DNA from: Bdellovibrionaceae bacterium UBA6502
GTDB taxonomy: Bacteria > Bdellovibrionota > Bdellovibrionia > Bdellovibrionales > UBA840
Assembly: GCA_002436415.1 (NCBI GenBank)
Contig: DJMA01000050.1
Span: 45,543 to 109,542, forward strand
Length of the DNA: 64,000 bases
Direction: 5' to 3'
Position 1 is the first letter of the stretch; each line of letters begins with the position of its first letter. The notes beneath the pieces were generated by a model that did not search any database, was not told where the DNA came from, and saw only the letters and a program-made list of their open reading frames with translations. The position numbers and the translations under genes were made by a program. Below, piece by piece: positions 33,722 to 42,736 of the stretch.

Positions 33722-35490
33722 GTAGTTCCTCCTGGTAATTCTAAGGTGTATGAGTTAGAAAATCTTCCGTTGCTTGTATCGGATAGAACATTAATCATAT
33801 AGTTTCCGGCAGGGAGATTATTTAAAGAAATTGTTTCTGTCCCTCCGCCAGCATTACTTCCAACAGAATATGCTTGCATGCTGCTCTCGGTACCGAAAGT
33901 GTAGTCTTCTTTATATAGGTAAAGATCTAAGTCTCCAGAACCAGTAAAACTTAAAGTAATATTGCCGGAGAGGGCTGAGTTAACTTTTAAATGGTAGAAG
34001 TCATTTGAGGCTTCCATATTTGAGTTAGAATAGGTACCGTTTTCGGTTTTATTGTTAGAGTTAGCTGGTGTGATTAGTTTAGGTGTACAAATAGAATCAG
34101 TTAGGTAGCTAGCGTAATCATCGCGATTTGCTTGTATAAAATTAGTGTGTTCTCTACCGTAAAGAGTAGTGAGACTGGTACTACCTAAAGTTCCTTGTAG
34201 CTCAAAAAATAGACCGGCATTGATGAATGCGTAAGAGCTATTTTTTACTCCATTCGATCCAGAAAAAATGGCCCATAGCTCTTGAAAACTACCTTCGACA
34301 CCATCATTGTCATCATCGGCAGAGTCTGTATCAATAGAATCCCATAATGTTCTCAGTAAAGCCATTTCGCGAAAATTTCCTTCTCCTTCATTAGGTGAAT
34401 AACTTCCACTAGAGGGATCTAAACTGCCTGAGCCAGTACTATTATTTTCTACATCGTATTTAAAATAGAAGCCCGTTGTGCCATCCGAATTACCATAGGT
34501 ATCAACGTATTCTCCTTTGTCTCTTACGGCTGATGCAAAGAATGAAGCCCAGGCTTCACTCCAAGCGAGGCGTGGATCGATGATGCTATTTCCATCATGG
34601 GATCCACCAGGAGAATCAGAACGTGAATACTTTGATTCAATAAAATGACCATATTCATGCAGAATGATTACATCATCAAAATGGTCAGTATCAGAAGTGT
34701 TCACATCATTATCCAAACCGCCAAGTATATAGAGGCGGTTTGTGCCTGAAACAAAAAAGCTTAATCCAGAAGTTGCATTGTTATAAAAGTATTTATAAGG
34801 GTTACAACCAGGGCTCCAAAAAATTTGAACTTGTGGTGCGACATCAAAGTCACTACAACCTGCACTAGAAAAAGCTGTGGCACAGCTAGAGGCTTGAGTT
34901 CTTAAATAGTCGTTGGCTTCATAGATTTTGTCTAAAATGTTAAATGCACCACCTTGAAGGTCACCGTTATAAGGAGCATAAATAGATCCAACACTTTGGC
35001 TAGAACTTGCGGTCACTGTGGTTGCGACAGAATAGTATTTCATTTCACTATGATTGTTTAAAACCGAAGCCTTATAGGTTGAATTGTTTGCTCTTGAGTG
35101 AACTGAGATTGTGTAGGTTTCAGAGCCTCTCGGCAATGTAATGCTATAGTTTCCTGAAGCGTCAGTTTGCCCACATTGAACAACAGTACCCGAGCTATTC
35201 GAAACAGAAATCTCTGCTAAACGAATTGGGTAGTTGGTACTGTCAGCAGAGCCTAAGCCGGAAGTTGTTGTTAAGCGTTTTTTGTAATAGGCAGTACCGG
35301 TGATTGTTACTGGATCGCTAAAGCTAACAGTGTCACTGCAAAATCCTGGTTCATCAATTAAAGGCTCACTAGGAGCTTGAGGACAATTGTAACTATCAAA
35401 GTACGGAACATAAGAATCATCTGATTCAAGGCTTTGTTCACAAGCGCTGAGAAAAATCAAAAGTAGAATTGCAAGTAGCTTTTGCGGCAT
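33712..35490 (-). CDS. Surface lipoprotein metalloprotease with HEYGH motif
   Basis: The 592-residue product starts with a lipoprotein signal (LLLIFLSAC, lipid cysteine at 17, followed by Glu). Residues 55-140 resemble a carboxypeptidase-regulatory-like beta domain (ITGTAYYKKR ... TDASGNYSITLPRG). A zinc protease motif HEYGH spans 278-282 in ILHEYGHFIESKYS, and a likely third ligand Glu312 lies in WSEAWASFF, as in gluzincin-type peptidases. The last 110 residues fit a bacterial pre-peptidase C-terminal (PPC) domain (FYHLKVNSALSGNITLSFTG ... LPAGNYMINV). Overall an exported, outer-membrane-anchored peptidase is likely; the family cannot be named precisely. It has a ribosome binding site AGAGGGA and heads the two-gene unit. 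Confidence 0.8.
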   Translation of the reverse strand: MPQKLLAILLLIFLSACEQSLESDDSYVPYFDSYNCPQAPSEPLIDEPGFCSDTVSFSDPVTITGTAYYKKRLTTTSGLGSADSTNYPIRLAEISVSNSSGTVVQCGQTDASGNYSITLPRGSETYTISVHSRANNSTYKASVLNNHSEMKYYSVATTVTASSSQSVGSIYAPYNGDLQGGAFNILDKIYEANDYLRTQASSCATAFSSAGCSDFDVAPQVQIFWSPGCNPYKYFYNNATSGLSFFVSGTNRLYILGGLDNDVNTSDTDHFDDVIILHEYGHFIESKYSRSDSPGGSHDGNSIIDPRLAWSEAWASFFASAVRDKGEYVDTYGNSDGTTGFYFKYDVENNSTGSGSLDPSSGSYSPNEGEGNFREMALLRTLWDSIDTDSADDDNDGVEGSFQELWAIFSGSNGVKNSSYAFINAGLFFELQGTLGSTSLTTLYGREHTNFIQANRDDYASYLTDSICTPKLITPANSNNKTENGTYSNSNMEASNDFYHLKVNSALSGNITLSFTGSGDLDLYLYKEDYTFGTESSMQAYSVGSNAGGGTETISLNNLPAGNYMINVLSDTSNGRFSNSYTLELPGGTTCP

Positions 35491-35777
35491 AAAGGTCCCT
35501 CTAAATACTCCTATTTAATCGGACTTTTATGTGGCTTTCTGAAGAGAAAATAGACGAATTGGCTAGTTACTAGACCTTAACAAGATGAGCACTTTGTAAA
35601 TGGAAGGCTTTGTATCAATTTGATATGCCCGTGAAAAATTCTTTTGTTGCATCTAAAACAGATAATTCCTCATAAAAAATTAATCTTCCATTAAGACTCC
35701 GTCTTCGAATTAAACAAAAGTGTTAAGCTTTCTTGGGTATCTATGAAATTAAATCTTTTGCGCCGATAAAAAGGCCT

Positions 35778-37202
35778 ATGAAAATAGAAGATTTTGATTT
35801 AACAGAATGGCTAAAATTTTTGCCAGAAGAAGGTAAACTTTTGTTTGGTGAAGACCGTATGCTTTTGCTCCGGCAAGACACTATGGGACGCCTGTGGTTT
35901 TTGTTAAACCAACATTTGGGCCAGGAGCTAACCAATACAATTATGACTCAATTTGGTTTTCGTTGTGGTTACGGCGACTTTAAAGTTTTAAACCAAATCC
36001 TACATATTGATGACAACGAAATGAAGATTGCTACTGGACCCATGATGCACAATTGGGAAGGAATCGTGCATGTCCAAATGGAAGATATATCCATGGACCT
36101 TATTGATAATAAGTTTTTCTGCAAGGGAAAATGGTTTAACTCCTACGAAGCCGAGAACTATTTAAAAAACTTCAAAAAGTTTAGTGAGCATCCTGTTTGT
36201 CACTCTCTCACTGGTTATGCAAGTGGTTGGTGTTCTGCTTTTAGTGATTTAGAGACAGTGGCTATTGAAACTCAATGCATTGGTATGGGCCATGATCATT
36301 GTTGTTGGGAAATTAGAGATATAGCTTCGTGGGAAGGCAAAGCAGATCGTTGGGTTGCTTATTTAAAGAATAGCACTGAAAATATCAGTAAAAAGTTAGA
36401 AAATGCCGTTTCTGAGCTGAATCATTTAAATGAAAACTTAGAGGAAAAGATTCAAAGACGAACTGCTAAAATAAAATCTCAACAACAAAAGCTCCTAGCA
36501 TCGGCTAAATTAGGAGCTATAGGGGAAATGGCAGGCGGAATCGCGCATGAGATTAAAAACCCTTTAGCGGTTATTTCGGGACACTCTAGTGTAATCAGAA
36601 AGAAACTACAAAAATCAAAGTTAACCGACGAAGTTTTATTGGAGCATCTTGATAAGATCGATTCAACTGTAGAGATGACTAATAAAATCGTAAATGGGCT
36701 TAAGAACCTTTCAAGAGACACATCTATGGACGGCTTTAAAGAGTTTGAAGTGGATCAACTATTAGAGGATGTCTTGGGTATTACGAAAGCTAAATTTAAA
36801 ACTGGTAGACTTTCTTTGGAGGTTTTAAAGCCTGACGAAAAAATAAAAGTTTTTGGCGAACGAGTGCAGTTAGGGCAAGTGCTTCTAAATTTACTTAATA
36901 ATGCTTATGATGAAGTTTCCGCAATTGAAAACTCCTGGGTTCGAATGGAAATCTCCAAAACAAAAGACTCTATCACTTTCAAAGTTATTGATTCGGGGTC
37001 TGGTTTGAATGAGGAAGCAGCAGAGAAAATTTTTGATCCTTTCTTCACTACAAAAGAAGTTGGAAAAGGGACCGGCCTAGGATTGTCCATTAGTAAATCA
37101 ATTATAGAAAGTCATAATGGTAGGCTTTATATAGATTTTGATTCCAAAAACACTTGTTTTGTAGTCGAATTTTCATTAAATCCCGAATCTTCAAAGAGTT
37201 AA
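35778..37202 (+). CDS. Histidine kinase with XylR_N/V4R sensor region
   Basis: The N-terminal 185 residues resemble the XylR_N plus V4R module of aromatic-responsive regulators: the block LRQDTMGRLWFLLNQHLG, then HPVCHSLTGYASGWCSAFSDL and TQCIGMGHDHCCWEIRD, rich in cysteines and histidines that could bind metal. A coiled coil (about 205-240) leads to a HisKA domain with MAGGIAHEIKNPLAVISGH (phospho-acceptor His) and an ATPase domain with N box LLNNAYDE, G1 VIDSGSGL and G2 GKGTGLGLSIS. No membrane helix and no receiver are present, so it is a cytoplasmic sensor kinase. ATG 35778 has AAGG three bases upstream; an alternative TTG at 35733 lacks one. No response regulator gene is adjacent. Confidence 0.88.
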   Translation: MKIEDFDLTEWLKFLPEEGKLLFGEDRMLLLRQDTMGRLWFLLNQHLGQELTNTIMTQFGFRCGYGDFKVLNQILHIDDNEMKIATGPMMHNWEGIVHVQMEDISMDLIDNKFFCKGKWFNSYEAENYLKNFKKFSEHPVCHSLTGYASGWCSAFSDLETVAIETQCIGMGHDHCCWEIRDIASWEGKADRWVAYLKNSTENISKKLENAVSELNHLNENLEEKIQRRTAKIKSQQQKLLASAKLGAIGEMAGGIAHEIKNPLAVISGHSSVIRKKLQKSKLTDEVLLEHLDKIDSTVEMTNKIVNGLKNLSRDTSMDGFKEFEVDQLLEDVLGITKAKFKTGRLSLEVLKPDEKIKVFGERVQLGQVLLNLLNNAYDEVSAIENSWVRMEISKTKDSITFKVIDSGSGLNEEAAEKIFDPFFTTKEVGKGTGLGLSISKSIIESHNGRLYIDFDSKNTCFVVEFSLNPESSKS

Positions 37203-37444
37203 AAAATATTTACCTAAGCTTTACCATTAATGGTTATCAATCAGTCACTCCATTGCAGAAAAATTCGGTGCTAAGCTATTTTTTGACAAGTCTTCGGATA
37301 GGACTTGTTTTAGTTTGATTTTCCCCATTCCCAAATAAAATAAAGCTGAAATGACGAAAAATTAAAGTGCGTCTTATGGTCGAGAAATCCATTTAAGGCT
37401 AGATGGTCTAGGGTAGGAATGATAAATTATGCATTGGAGATAGA

Positions 37445-37699
37445 ATGCAGAAGGGCCACAACACAGACCTAAGAATAGATGGAATTCAATACCATATCCA
37501 AACTGAAGATTGGGGGGTAGAGAATCCTTTTTTAGTAACCAGAGTCTTCAAAAATGGTGCTGTGGTACGTAGTGTGAAACGCTGTTATGAAAAAGCTCTT
37601 GTCCTTGGTCCTAGGGAATTATCAGAGGCAGTGAATATAGCCCTAAATGAGCAGCATTCTAAAATTCTAGACCTATTGCAAACTGGTCAATTTTCCTAG
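37445..37699 (+). CDS. Small conserved protein (84 aa) ahead of ftsEX
   Basis: The product begins MQKGHNTDLRIDGIQYHIQTEDWG, a motif I have seen in short proteins of deltaproteobacteria that begin with GHNTD...V.F.VQTED. It has no signal peptide or membrane segment; the second half is helical. The ATG at 37445 has GGAGATAG immediately upstream, a convincing ribosome binding site. It lies 19 bases before ftsE, so it is probably the first gene of the ftsE-ftsX-envC-ctpA unit. The function is unknown. Confidence 0.75.
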   Translation: MQKGHNTDLRIDGIQYHIQTEDWGVENPFLVTRVFKNGAVVRSVKRCYEKALVLGPRELSEAVNIALNEQHSKILDLLQTGQFS

Positions 37700-37718
37700 C
37701 TAAGTATAGACTAAAAAC

Positions 37719-38378
37719 ATGATCGATCTTACTCATGTTTACAAAACATATCCAGGCCCGGTACACGCTTTAAGAAACATTGACCTTCATATTGGTAAAG
37801 GTGAATTTGTTTTTCTAACCGGACCAAGTGGCGCTGGTAAAACCAGCTTATTTAAACTTTTATCTGCCTTTGATAGAGTCTCTAATGGCAGTTTAAAAGT
37901 AGCAGGTTATGATTTAACCAGTATCACTGACGAGAAAGTTGCCTTTTTCCGAAGAAACATTGGCGTAGTTTTTCAAGACTTTCGATTGATTCCAGACCAA
38001 ACGGTATTTGAAAACGTCGCTTTGCCACTTCAAATACGAAAAGAGAAACCAAGTTATATTAAAAAACGAGTCGACGAGGTTTTGGACCAGGTTGGTTTAA
38101 GTTTTAGATCCGATCATTTCCCCACAACCCTATCAGGTGGAGAACAACAGAGAGTGGCTATTGCTAGAGCCCTTGTTCATAAACCAGGTTTGTTAATCGC
38201 CGATGAGCCAACAGGAAATCTAGATCCTGAACTTAGCCTAGATATTATGGAGCTATTTAAAAGAGTAAATGCACAGGGAACTACCGTTTTTATAGCCACA
38301 CATGATCATGATTTAATTCCCGCTAGTAGTCGCGTAATAAATATCGAAGCGGGCTTTTTGGAGGAAGTTGTTCGATGA
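37719..38378 (+). CDS. ftsE: Cell division ATPase FtsE
   Basis: The 219-residue ABC ATPase starts MIDLTHVYKTYPGPVHALRNI, the typical FtsE opening. Walker A GPSGAGKTS, Q-loop VFQDFRLIP, signature LSGGEQQRVAIARALVHKP, Walker B LLIADEPTGNLD and switch histidine FIATHDHDLI are all intact. With FtsX it controls periplasmic murein hydrolases at the division site through EnvC-type activators. It overlaps ftsX by four bases (ATGA). No strong ribosome binding site is seen before its ATG, consistent with coupling to the upstream gene. Confidence 0.96.
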   Translation: MIDLTHVYKTYPGPVHALRNIDLHIGKGEFVFLTGPSGAGKTSLFKLLSAFDRVSNGSLKVAGYDLTSITDEKVAFFRRNIGVVFQDFRLIPDQTVFENVALPLQIRKEKPSYIKKRVDEVLDQVGLSFRSDHFPTTLSGGEQQRVAIARALVHKPGLLIADEPTGNLDPELSLDIMELFKRVNAQGTTVFIATHDHDLIPASSRVINIEAGFLEEVVR

Positions 38379-39292
38379 GCGTTTTTGCCCAAGCCTTACA
38401 ATCATGGAAAAGACAATTAAAACTACAGTTAACCAGTGTTTTGGTGATGGGACTATGTTTTACCACGATTTTGGTTGTGAGTTTGATTAGTAAAAATATA
38501 GAGAAGGGGTTTTCATCTTGGGGTAATAAAGTTGAAATGAGTGTTTATATGAGCGAAGAAAGTGGAGTAGAACAACGCTCAAGAGTGGAATCAGCCCTAA
38601 AAAATATGAAGGAAATTCGTAGTTTCAATTTTCTTGATTCCAAAAAAGCACAAAAAGAGTTTATGGATCAGTTCTCGGGTTTGGTTCCTGAGTTGAAAGA
38701 ATTGAAAGACGTAAATCCATTTCTTGAATCCTTCGAACTAGAGTTAAGTGAAATACCAGCCTCGATGTTTAGTGTTAATTTTGTTGAAGACATTGCTAAA
38801 AGAATTCATGAAATGGATGGCGTGGAAGAGGTTAGCTATGGAAGATATTGGTTTGAAAGCTATATGGGATTTATGCGTGGCTTGAAAGCCTCAACCTTTT
38901 TGATTGCCATGATTCTGAGTTTTGCGAGTTTGATGATCGTAGGAAACTCAATTCGTGCTTTGGTAGATCAAAGACGAAAAGAAGTGGAGATATTAGAATT
39001 AATTGGTGCAACTCCTCAATACATTCGAGTTCCCTTTGTACTTTCTGGTGCAATCACTGGTTTTTTAGCTTCGGTATTTAGCTTAGGTTTAGGCTTTCTA
39101 CTCTATGGATTGGTACTTAGTAAGTTTATGAATGCCGTTAAGATTTTAGGTATTTCCGACAAATTAAGTTTTTTCAGTCCATTAGAACTTCTAATAATCA
39201 TTGTATCCGGTATTGTGATTGGCGCGGTTGGTTCTTATCTTTGTATTAAAAACATCAACAACGGTTGGTCTGCGGTTCAGACAAAGGCGTAG
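38375..39292 (+). CDS. ftsX: Cell division membrane protein FtsX
   Basis: The 305-residue permease-like protein has four membrane segments: about residues 20-42, 170-190, 218-242 and 268-292, with the long periplasmic loop (about 45-165) that binds EnvC. The C-terminal FtsX block LVDQRRKEVEILELIGATPQYIRVPFVLSGA is clear. It converts ATP-driven changes in FtsE into activation of murein hydrolases outside the membrane. envC follows after four bases. Confidence 0.95.
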   Translation: MSVFAQALQSWKRQLKLQLTSVLVMGLCFTTILVVSLISKNIEKGFSSWGNKVEMSVYMSEESGVEQRSRVESALKNMKEIRSFNFLDSKKAQKEFMDQFSGLVPELKELKDVNPFLESFELELSEIPASMFSVNFVEDIAKRIHEMDGVEEVSYGRYWFESYMGFMRGLKASTFLIAMILSFASLMIVGNSIRALVDQRRKEVEILELIGATPQYIRVPFVLSGAITGFLASVFSLGLGFLLYGLVLSKFMNAVKILGISDKLSFFSPLELLIIIVSGIVIGAVGSYLCIKNINNGWSAVQTKA

Positions 39293-39296
39293 GTTT

Positions 39297-40409
39297 TTGA
39301 AGCTTCTTGTTTTACTTTTTAGTTTTATGAATGTTGTTTCGGTCCAAGCGGGGATCGAAGCAGTTTCTATTGCTAAGCAAATAGAAGAGAAGTCCGAAAA
39401 TTACCTTAAGCAAGATCAGAAAAAACGAAAATTACAGGCATTAATATTTAAAATCTCAAAAGAATTAGAAAAATTAGAAGATGAAAGACGAGATATCGAA
39501 GAAAAAATTTATCTCGCTAAGAAAAATGCAAATCGTGGTATCACGGATTTAAAAATACGCGAAGAGATGATCAAAAAAGAACGAAAAAAAATTCACAAGC
39601 AACTTCGAATGCTGGCGAGTTGGTATAAGTTAGGGATAGGTGATGTTCTTTTTAGTTCTACATCTATTAAAGATCTCGATAAACGGGTTTTTTATGTAAA
39701 GAGATTTTTGTCTGCCCAAGGTTCAAGGTTGAACCAATTTATTGATGATAAAAAAGACTATCAGGTGAAAAAAATCAGTCTCAAAGAGCAATTAAAAGAG
39801 CTTGCCGGTTTAAGAAAAAAGCTTAAAGGAAGAGAGAGTAAAACTAAAAAATTAAAAAACTATCACACGAGGCTTTTTAAGAGGGCAGATAAAAAACAAA
39901 AAGATTTATTTGCTAGTATTCGCTCACTTAGATCTAACCTGAGTGAAAAAGAAGAACCTAAGTTAGAATACTTTTTTACAAAAAAGGGAAAACTAGATTT
40001 ACCGATTAATATACAGAATTGGGAAGCTTTTGGAATTTACCCAACAAAACATCGAAGAATTCACATGAATCGTAGTGGATTAGAGTTAACAAGCAATAGT
40101 ACCCAGAGGGTTAAAATAGTTGCCTCAGGAAAAGTCGTGTTTCAAGGTCTTCTACCGGCTTACGGCAAAACAGTAATTGTGGATCATGGCAATCGGTATT
40201 ACACTGTATATGCCGGCCTCAATCAATTTCATACAGATTTTGGAGATGATCTTGATGAAGGTGAAGACATAGGAAAAATTGAAGAGGGTAAAAAACTTGT
40301 CTTCGAAATCAGAAAATTTTCGGAAGCAATGGACCCTAGGCAATGGTTAAAAAACAACAAACTTTTGATGGCAAAAGATTTAAATAAAAAGTCAGGAATT
40401 CAACTATGA
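39297..40409 (+). CDS. envC: EnvC-like murein hydrolase activator with inactive LytM domain
   Basis: The product (370 residues from TTG 39297) has a signal peptide (LKLLVLLFSFMNVVSVQA), a long coiled coil (about 20-230, rich in Lys/Glu/Leu) and a C-terminal LytM/M23-like domain. The LytM domain keeps the fold pattern VKIVASGKVVFQGLLPAYGKTVIVDHGN, but the zinc-ligand positions are changed: the first His-x-Gly-x-Asp is NRSGLEL, HxH lies as YAGLNQF with no second histidine, and the last is LVFEIR instead of LHFEIR. This is the EnvC pattern, an activator without its own hydrolase activity. TAGG lies just before the TTG. It overlaps ctpA by four bases. Confidence 0.9.
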   Translation: MKLLVLLFSFMNVVSVQAGIEAVSIAKQIEEKSENYLKQDQKKRKLQALIFKISKELEKLEDERRDIEEKIYLAKKNANRGITDLKIREEMIKKERKKIHKQLRMLASWYKLGIGDVLFSSTSIKDLDKRVFYVKRFLSAQGSRLNQFIDDKKDYQVKKISLKEQLKELAGLRKKLKGRESKTKKLKNYHTRLFKRADKKQKDLFASIRSLRSNLSEKEEPKLEYFFTKKGKLDLPINIQNWEAFGIYPTKHRRIHMNRSGLELTSNSTQRVKIVASGKVVFQGLLPAYGKTVIVDHGNRYYTVYAGLNQFHTDFGDDLDEGEDIGKIEEGKKLVFEIRKFSEAMDPRQWLKNNKLLMAKDLNKKSGIQL

Positions 40410-41770
40410 AGAAACAAAGACGCGCGATTTTGGTATTTCTATTTTTAAGCTTACTTGCAGTAGGTGGTCTTTTTCTTGGAGCTCTAAGTTCAAAAACAGC
40501 TTTGGCTATTGCCTCAGACCGTTACGAACAATTACAGACTTTTTCTAAAGTTTTAAATTTGATTCAAAAATATTATGTAGAAGATGTTGATGTAGATAAG
40601 CTTATTCGTGGCGCGATTAAAGGAATGTTAAACGAATTAGATCCTCATACCAATTATATGCCCAAAGAAATGTTTTCTGACTTTGAAAAAGAGACATCTG
40701 GAGAATTTGGTGGTTTAGGAATTGAGATTAGTGTTCAAAACGGAATCCTCACGATCATCTCACCAATTGAAGACACGCCTGCTTGGAAAGCCGGAATCAA
40801 AGCCGGAGATAAGGTGATTTCGATTGATGGAGATAGTACTAAGGGAATGAATCTAGTCGATGCAGCACAAAAGATTAAAGGTAAAATTGGTGAAAAGATT
40901 CGTTTGGGAATTTTTCGCGAAGGTTTTGAAAAACCAAAAGAATTCGTAATCGTTCGAGACACGATTAAAATCCGATCTGTAAAATACACTAATCTTCAAG
41001 ATGGTTATGCTTATGTTCGCCTGACGAGTTTTATTGAGAACTCTTCCACTGACATGGAAAAGGCTTTAAAAAAGCATATTAAAAAAGATAAAGATCTAAA
41101 AGGTTTAATCATCGATTTAAGAAACAACCCAGGTGGACTTTTAAAACAAGCGGTGGAAATTTCTGATTTGTTTTTGGAAGAAGGTTTGATTGTTAGTACG
41201 ATTGGTAGAGATAACAAAGACAAAGAATCACAATTTGCTCGAAAAGGTGATGATTTAGGAGACTTTCCTATCATTGTGTTAATGAATGAATACAGTGCAA
41301 GTGCTAGTGAAATTTTAGCAGGTGCTTTACAAGACAATAAACGAGCCTTAATCATGGGACAAACCTCTTTTGGTAAGGGCTCTGTCCAATCTGTCATTCG
41401 CCTAGGTGATGGTTCTGGTTTAAAACTGACCGTAGCTAGATACTACACTCCATCAGGGAGAAGCATCCAGGCGGAGGGAATTGCTCCAGATGTTAGTATT
41501 GAAAATGTTAATGCTGAAGCTTTTGAAAAAGCCATTGTCAATAAAACGGTAAAACGCGAGGTAGACATTCAAGGTCATCTTGAAAACGACCGCTCTAAGG
41601 CGAAAAAGGATTCTTTAGAAGTAGGTGGTCTTGCATGGTACAAGCATGTGCGCTCACAGAAAGAAAAGAATTTGAGTAATCGAGATAAGCTTCTTAGTAA
41701 TGATTTTCAAGTTCTTCAAGCTTATAACTATTTAAAGGCGTGGAAGGTTTTTAACAAAATTCAAAACTAG
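40406..41770 (+). CDS. ctpA: C-terminal processing protease CtpA (S41 family)
   Basis: The 454-residue protein has an N-terminal signal-anchor (residues 8-27), the CtpA helical region LDPHTNYMPKEMF, a PDZ domain (about 100-185, GGLGIEISVQNG ... AGIKAGDKVISIDG), and the S41 catalytic core with LIIDLRNNPGGLL, Ser299 in NEYSASASEI and Lys324 in TSFGKGSVQ, 25 residues apart as in Prc-type proteases. Such proteases trim periplasmic proteins, including peptidoglycan hydrolases and their partners, which suits the place behind envC. Its ATG overlaps the envC stop. A strong terminator follows 30 bases later. Confidence 0.94.
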   Translation: MKKQRRAILVFLFLSLLAVGGLFLGALSSKTALAIASDRYEQLQTFSKVLNLIQKYYVEDVDVDKLIRGAIKGMLNELDPHTNYMPKEMFSDFEKETSGEFGGLGIEISVQNGILTIISPIEDTPAWKAGIKAGDKVISIDGDSTKGMNLVDAAQKIKGKIGEKIRLGIFREGFEKPKEFVIVRDTIKIRSVKYTNLQDGYAYVRLTSFIENSSTDMEKALKKHIKKDKDLKGLIIDLRNNPGGLLKQAVEISDLFLEEGLIVSTIGRDNKDKESQFARKGDDLGDFPIIVLMNEYSASASEILAGALQDNKRALIMGQTSFGKGSVQSVIRLGDGSGLKLTVARYYTPSGRSIQAEGIAPDVSIENVNAEAFEKAIVNKTVKREVDIQGHLENDRSKAKKDSLEVGGLAWYKHVRSQKEKNLSNRDKLLSNDFQVLQAYNYLKAWKVFNKIQN

Positions 41771-41800
41771 AAAAATACTTCTGAATGAGCTTGAAAAAAC

Positions 41801-41830
41801 AAAAAGGAAGAGAGATCTCTTCCTTTTTTT
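41801..41830. terminator. Bidirectional terminator between ctpA and the Cys-repeat protein gene
   Basis: GGAAGAG and CTCTTCC pair around the loop AGAT. The stem is flanked by five As and seven Ts, so it works on the plus strand and, read the other way, on the minus strand too. It ends the ftsE-ftsX-envC-ctpA unit. Confidence 0.85.
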
Positions 41831-41850
41831 GGATTTGGCTGAGTTGATTA

Positions 41851-42462
41851 TTAATACTCGTTTTTATATAAGTTGCAGGCGCTTTCTGCTGAAACATCAG
41901 TAATGTTCATACATCTACCATTCACTTTGATTGCCCATACATCTTTGTCCACATTGGCAGCGAATTGTGAGCAATTTGTGTTACGATCAATCAAACCTAA
42001 GGCGCCTTTATAGCAATTATCGTCGTAATACAATTCAACGGCTCTACCAAGTCTTGCATTAGTAAATGCTCTACAAGCCTTAATTGCATTAGTATCATCA
42101 ATATTTAAGCACCGACCATCTATTTCTACAGCCCAAACACTTGAGTTAACATTTTTCGCAAAAGTATTACAATCTCTTTGGCTAGAAACACTTCCAAGGT
42201 AATCTCTACTGCATGAGTCGTCGTTATAAAACTTCACCTTCTGGCCAATAGGTGGCATTGGAGCTGGTTGGTCGTATCCACAGTTGTATGCCATATTGTC
42301 TAGTCTTCTATTTAATCTGCTTACAAAGCGACTGCAGTAGCTAGAGCATTCTCTTTCGCAAATTGCCATATCACGGTTTAAGTCTCTTTCATTCACTACT
42401 CTTTGTTGTGCGACTGCTGTTAAGCTACTTAAAGCTAAGGCAATGCCTAAAATCAATTTCAT
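41851..42462 (-). CDS. Secreted protein with two cysteine-rich repeats
   Basis: The 203-residue product has a signal peptide (cleavage after AVA at 18). Residues 19-70 contain an Arg-rich helix with three cysteines (35, 39, 43). Two repeats follow, residues 76-130 and 142-196, with cysteines at 84, 98, 118, 130 and at 150, 164, 184, 196; the spacings 14, 20 and 12 are identical. Both repeats read VxxYxDDxCxxxxLG, CxxFAxNV, VWAxxxxGRCxNIxD and end AC. Disulfide-bonded pairs are likely. The start is ATG 42462 with TAGGGGGAAAT upstream. The family is not recognised. A role in surface binding or inhibition is possible but unproven. Confidence 0.82.
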   Translation of the reverse strand: MKLILGIALALSSLTAVAQQRVVNERDLNRDMAICERECSSYCSRFVSRLNRRLDNMAYNCGYDQPAPMPPIGQKVKFYNDDSCSRDYLGSVSSQRDCNTFAKNVNSSVWAVEIDGRCLNIDDTNAIKACRAFTNARLGRAVELYYDDNCYKGALGLIDRNTNCSQFAANVDKDVWAIKVNGRCMNITDVSAESACNLYKNEY

Positions 42463-42680
42463 ATTTCCCCCTAATTTAAAAATGTAAAACACCAATAGTT
42501 TACATGGAGGTTTTAATCCGGTTTTTCGGATATTGATATGATTTGCGAAGATTGAAAAAAAGTAATAAGGGGATTTAAGCCGATGTAAGACTTTGTCTTA
42601 TTTCCTAAAAATATAGTGATTTAAAGGGATAAAAGCTAAATGCATGATTAAAATGAGAGCATATCTTTTTTGTGCAGAAT

Positions 42681-42717
42681 AAAAAAAGGCTACTTTCTTG
42701 CGAAAGCAGCCTATTTT
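42681..42717 (-). terminator. Terminator of the trigger factor gene
   Basis: AGGCTACTTTC (42687-42697) and GAAAGCAGCCT (42702-42712) pair with one G-U wobble on the minus strand, followed by seven Ts and ATTC in that direction. Confidence 0.8.
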
Positions 42718-42736
42718 TGGAATTGAAATTTGAAGA

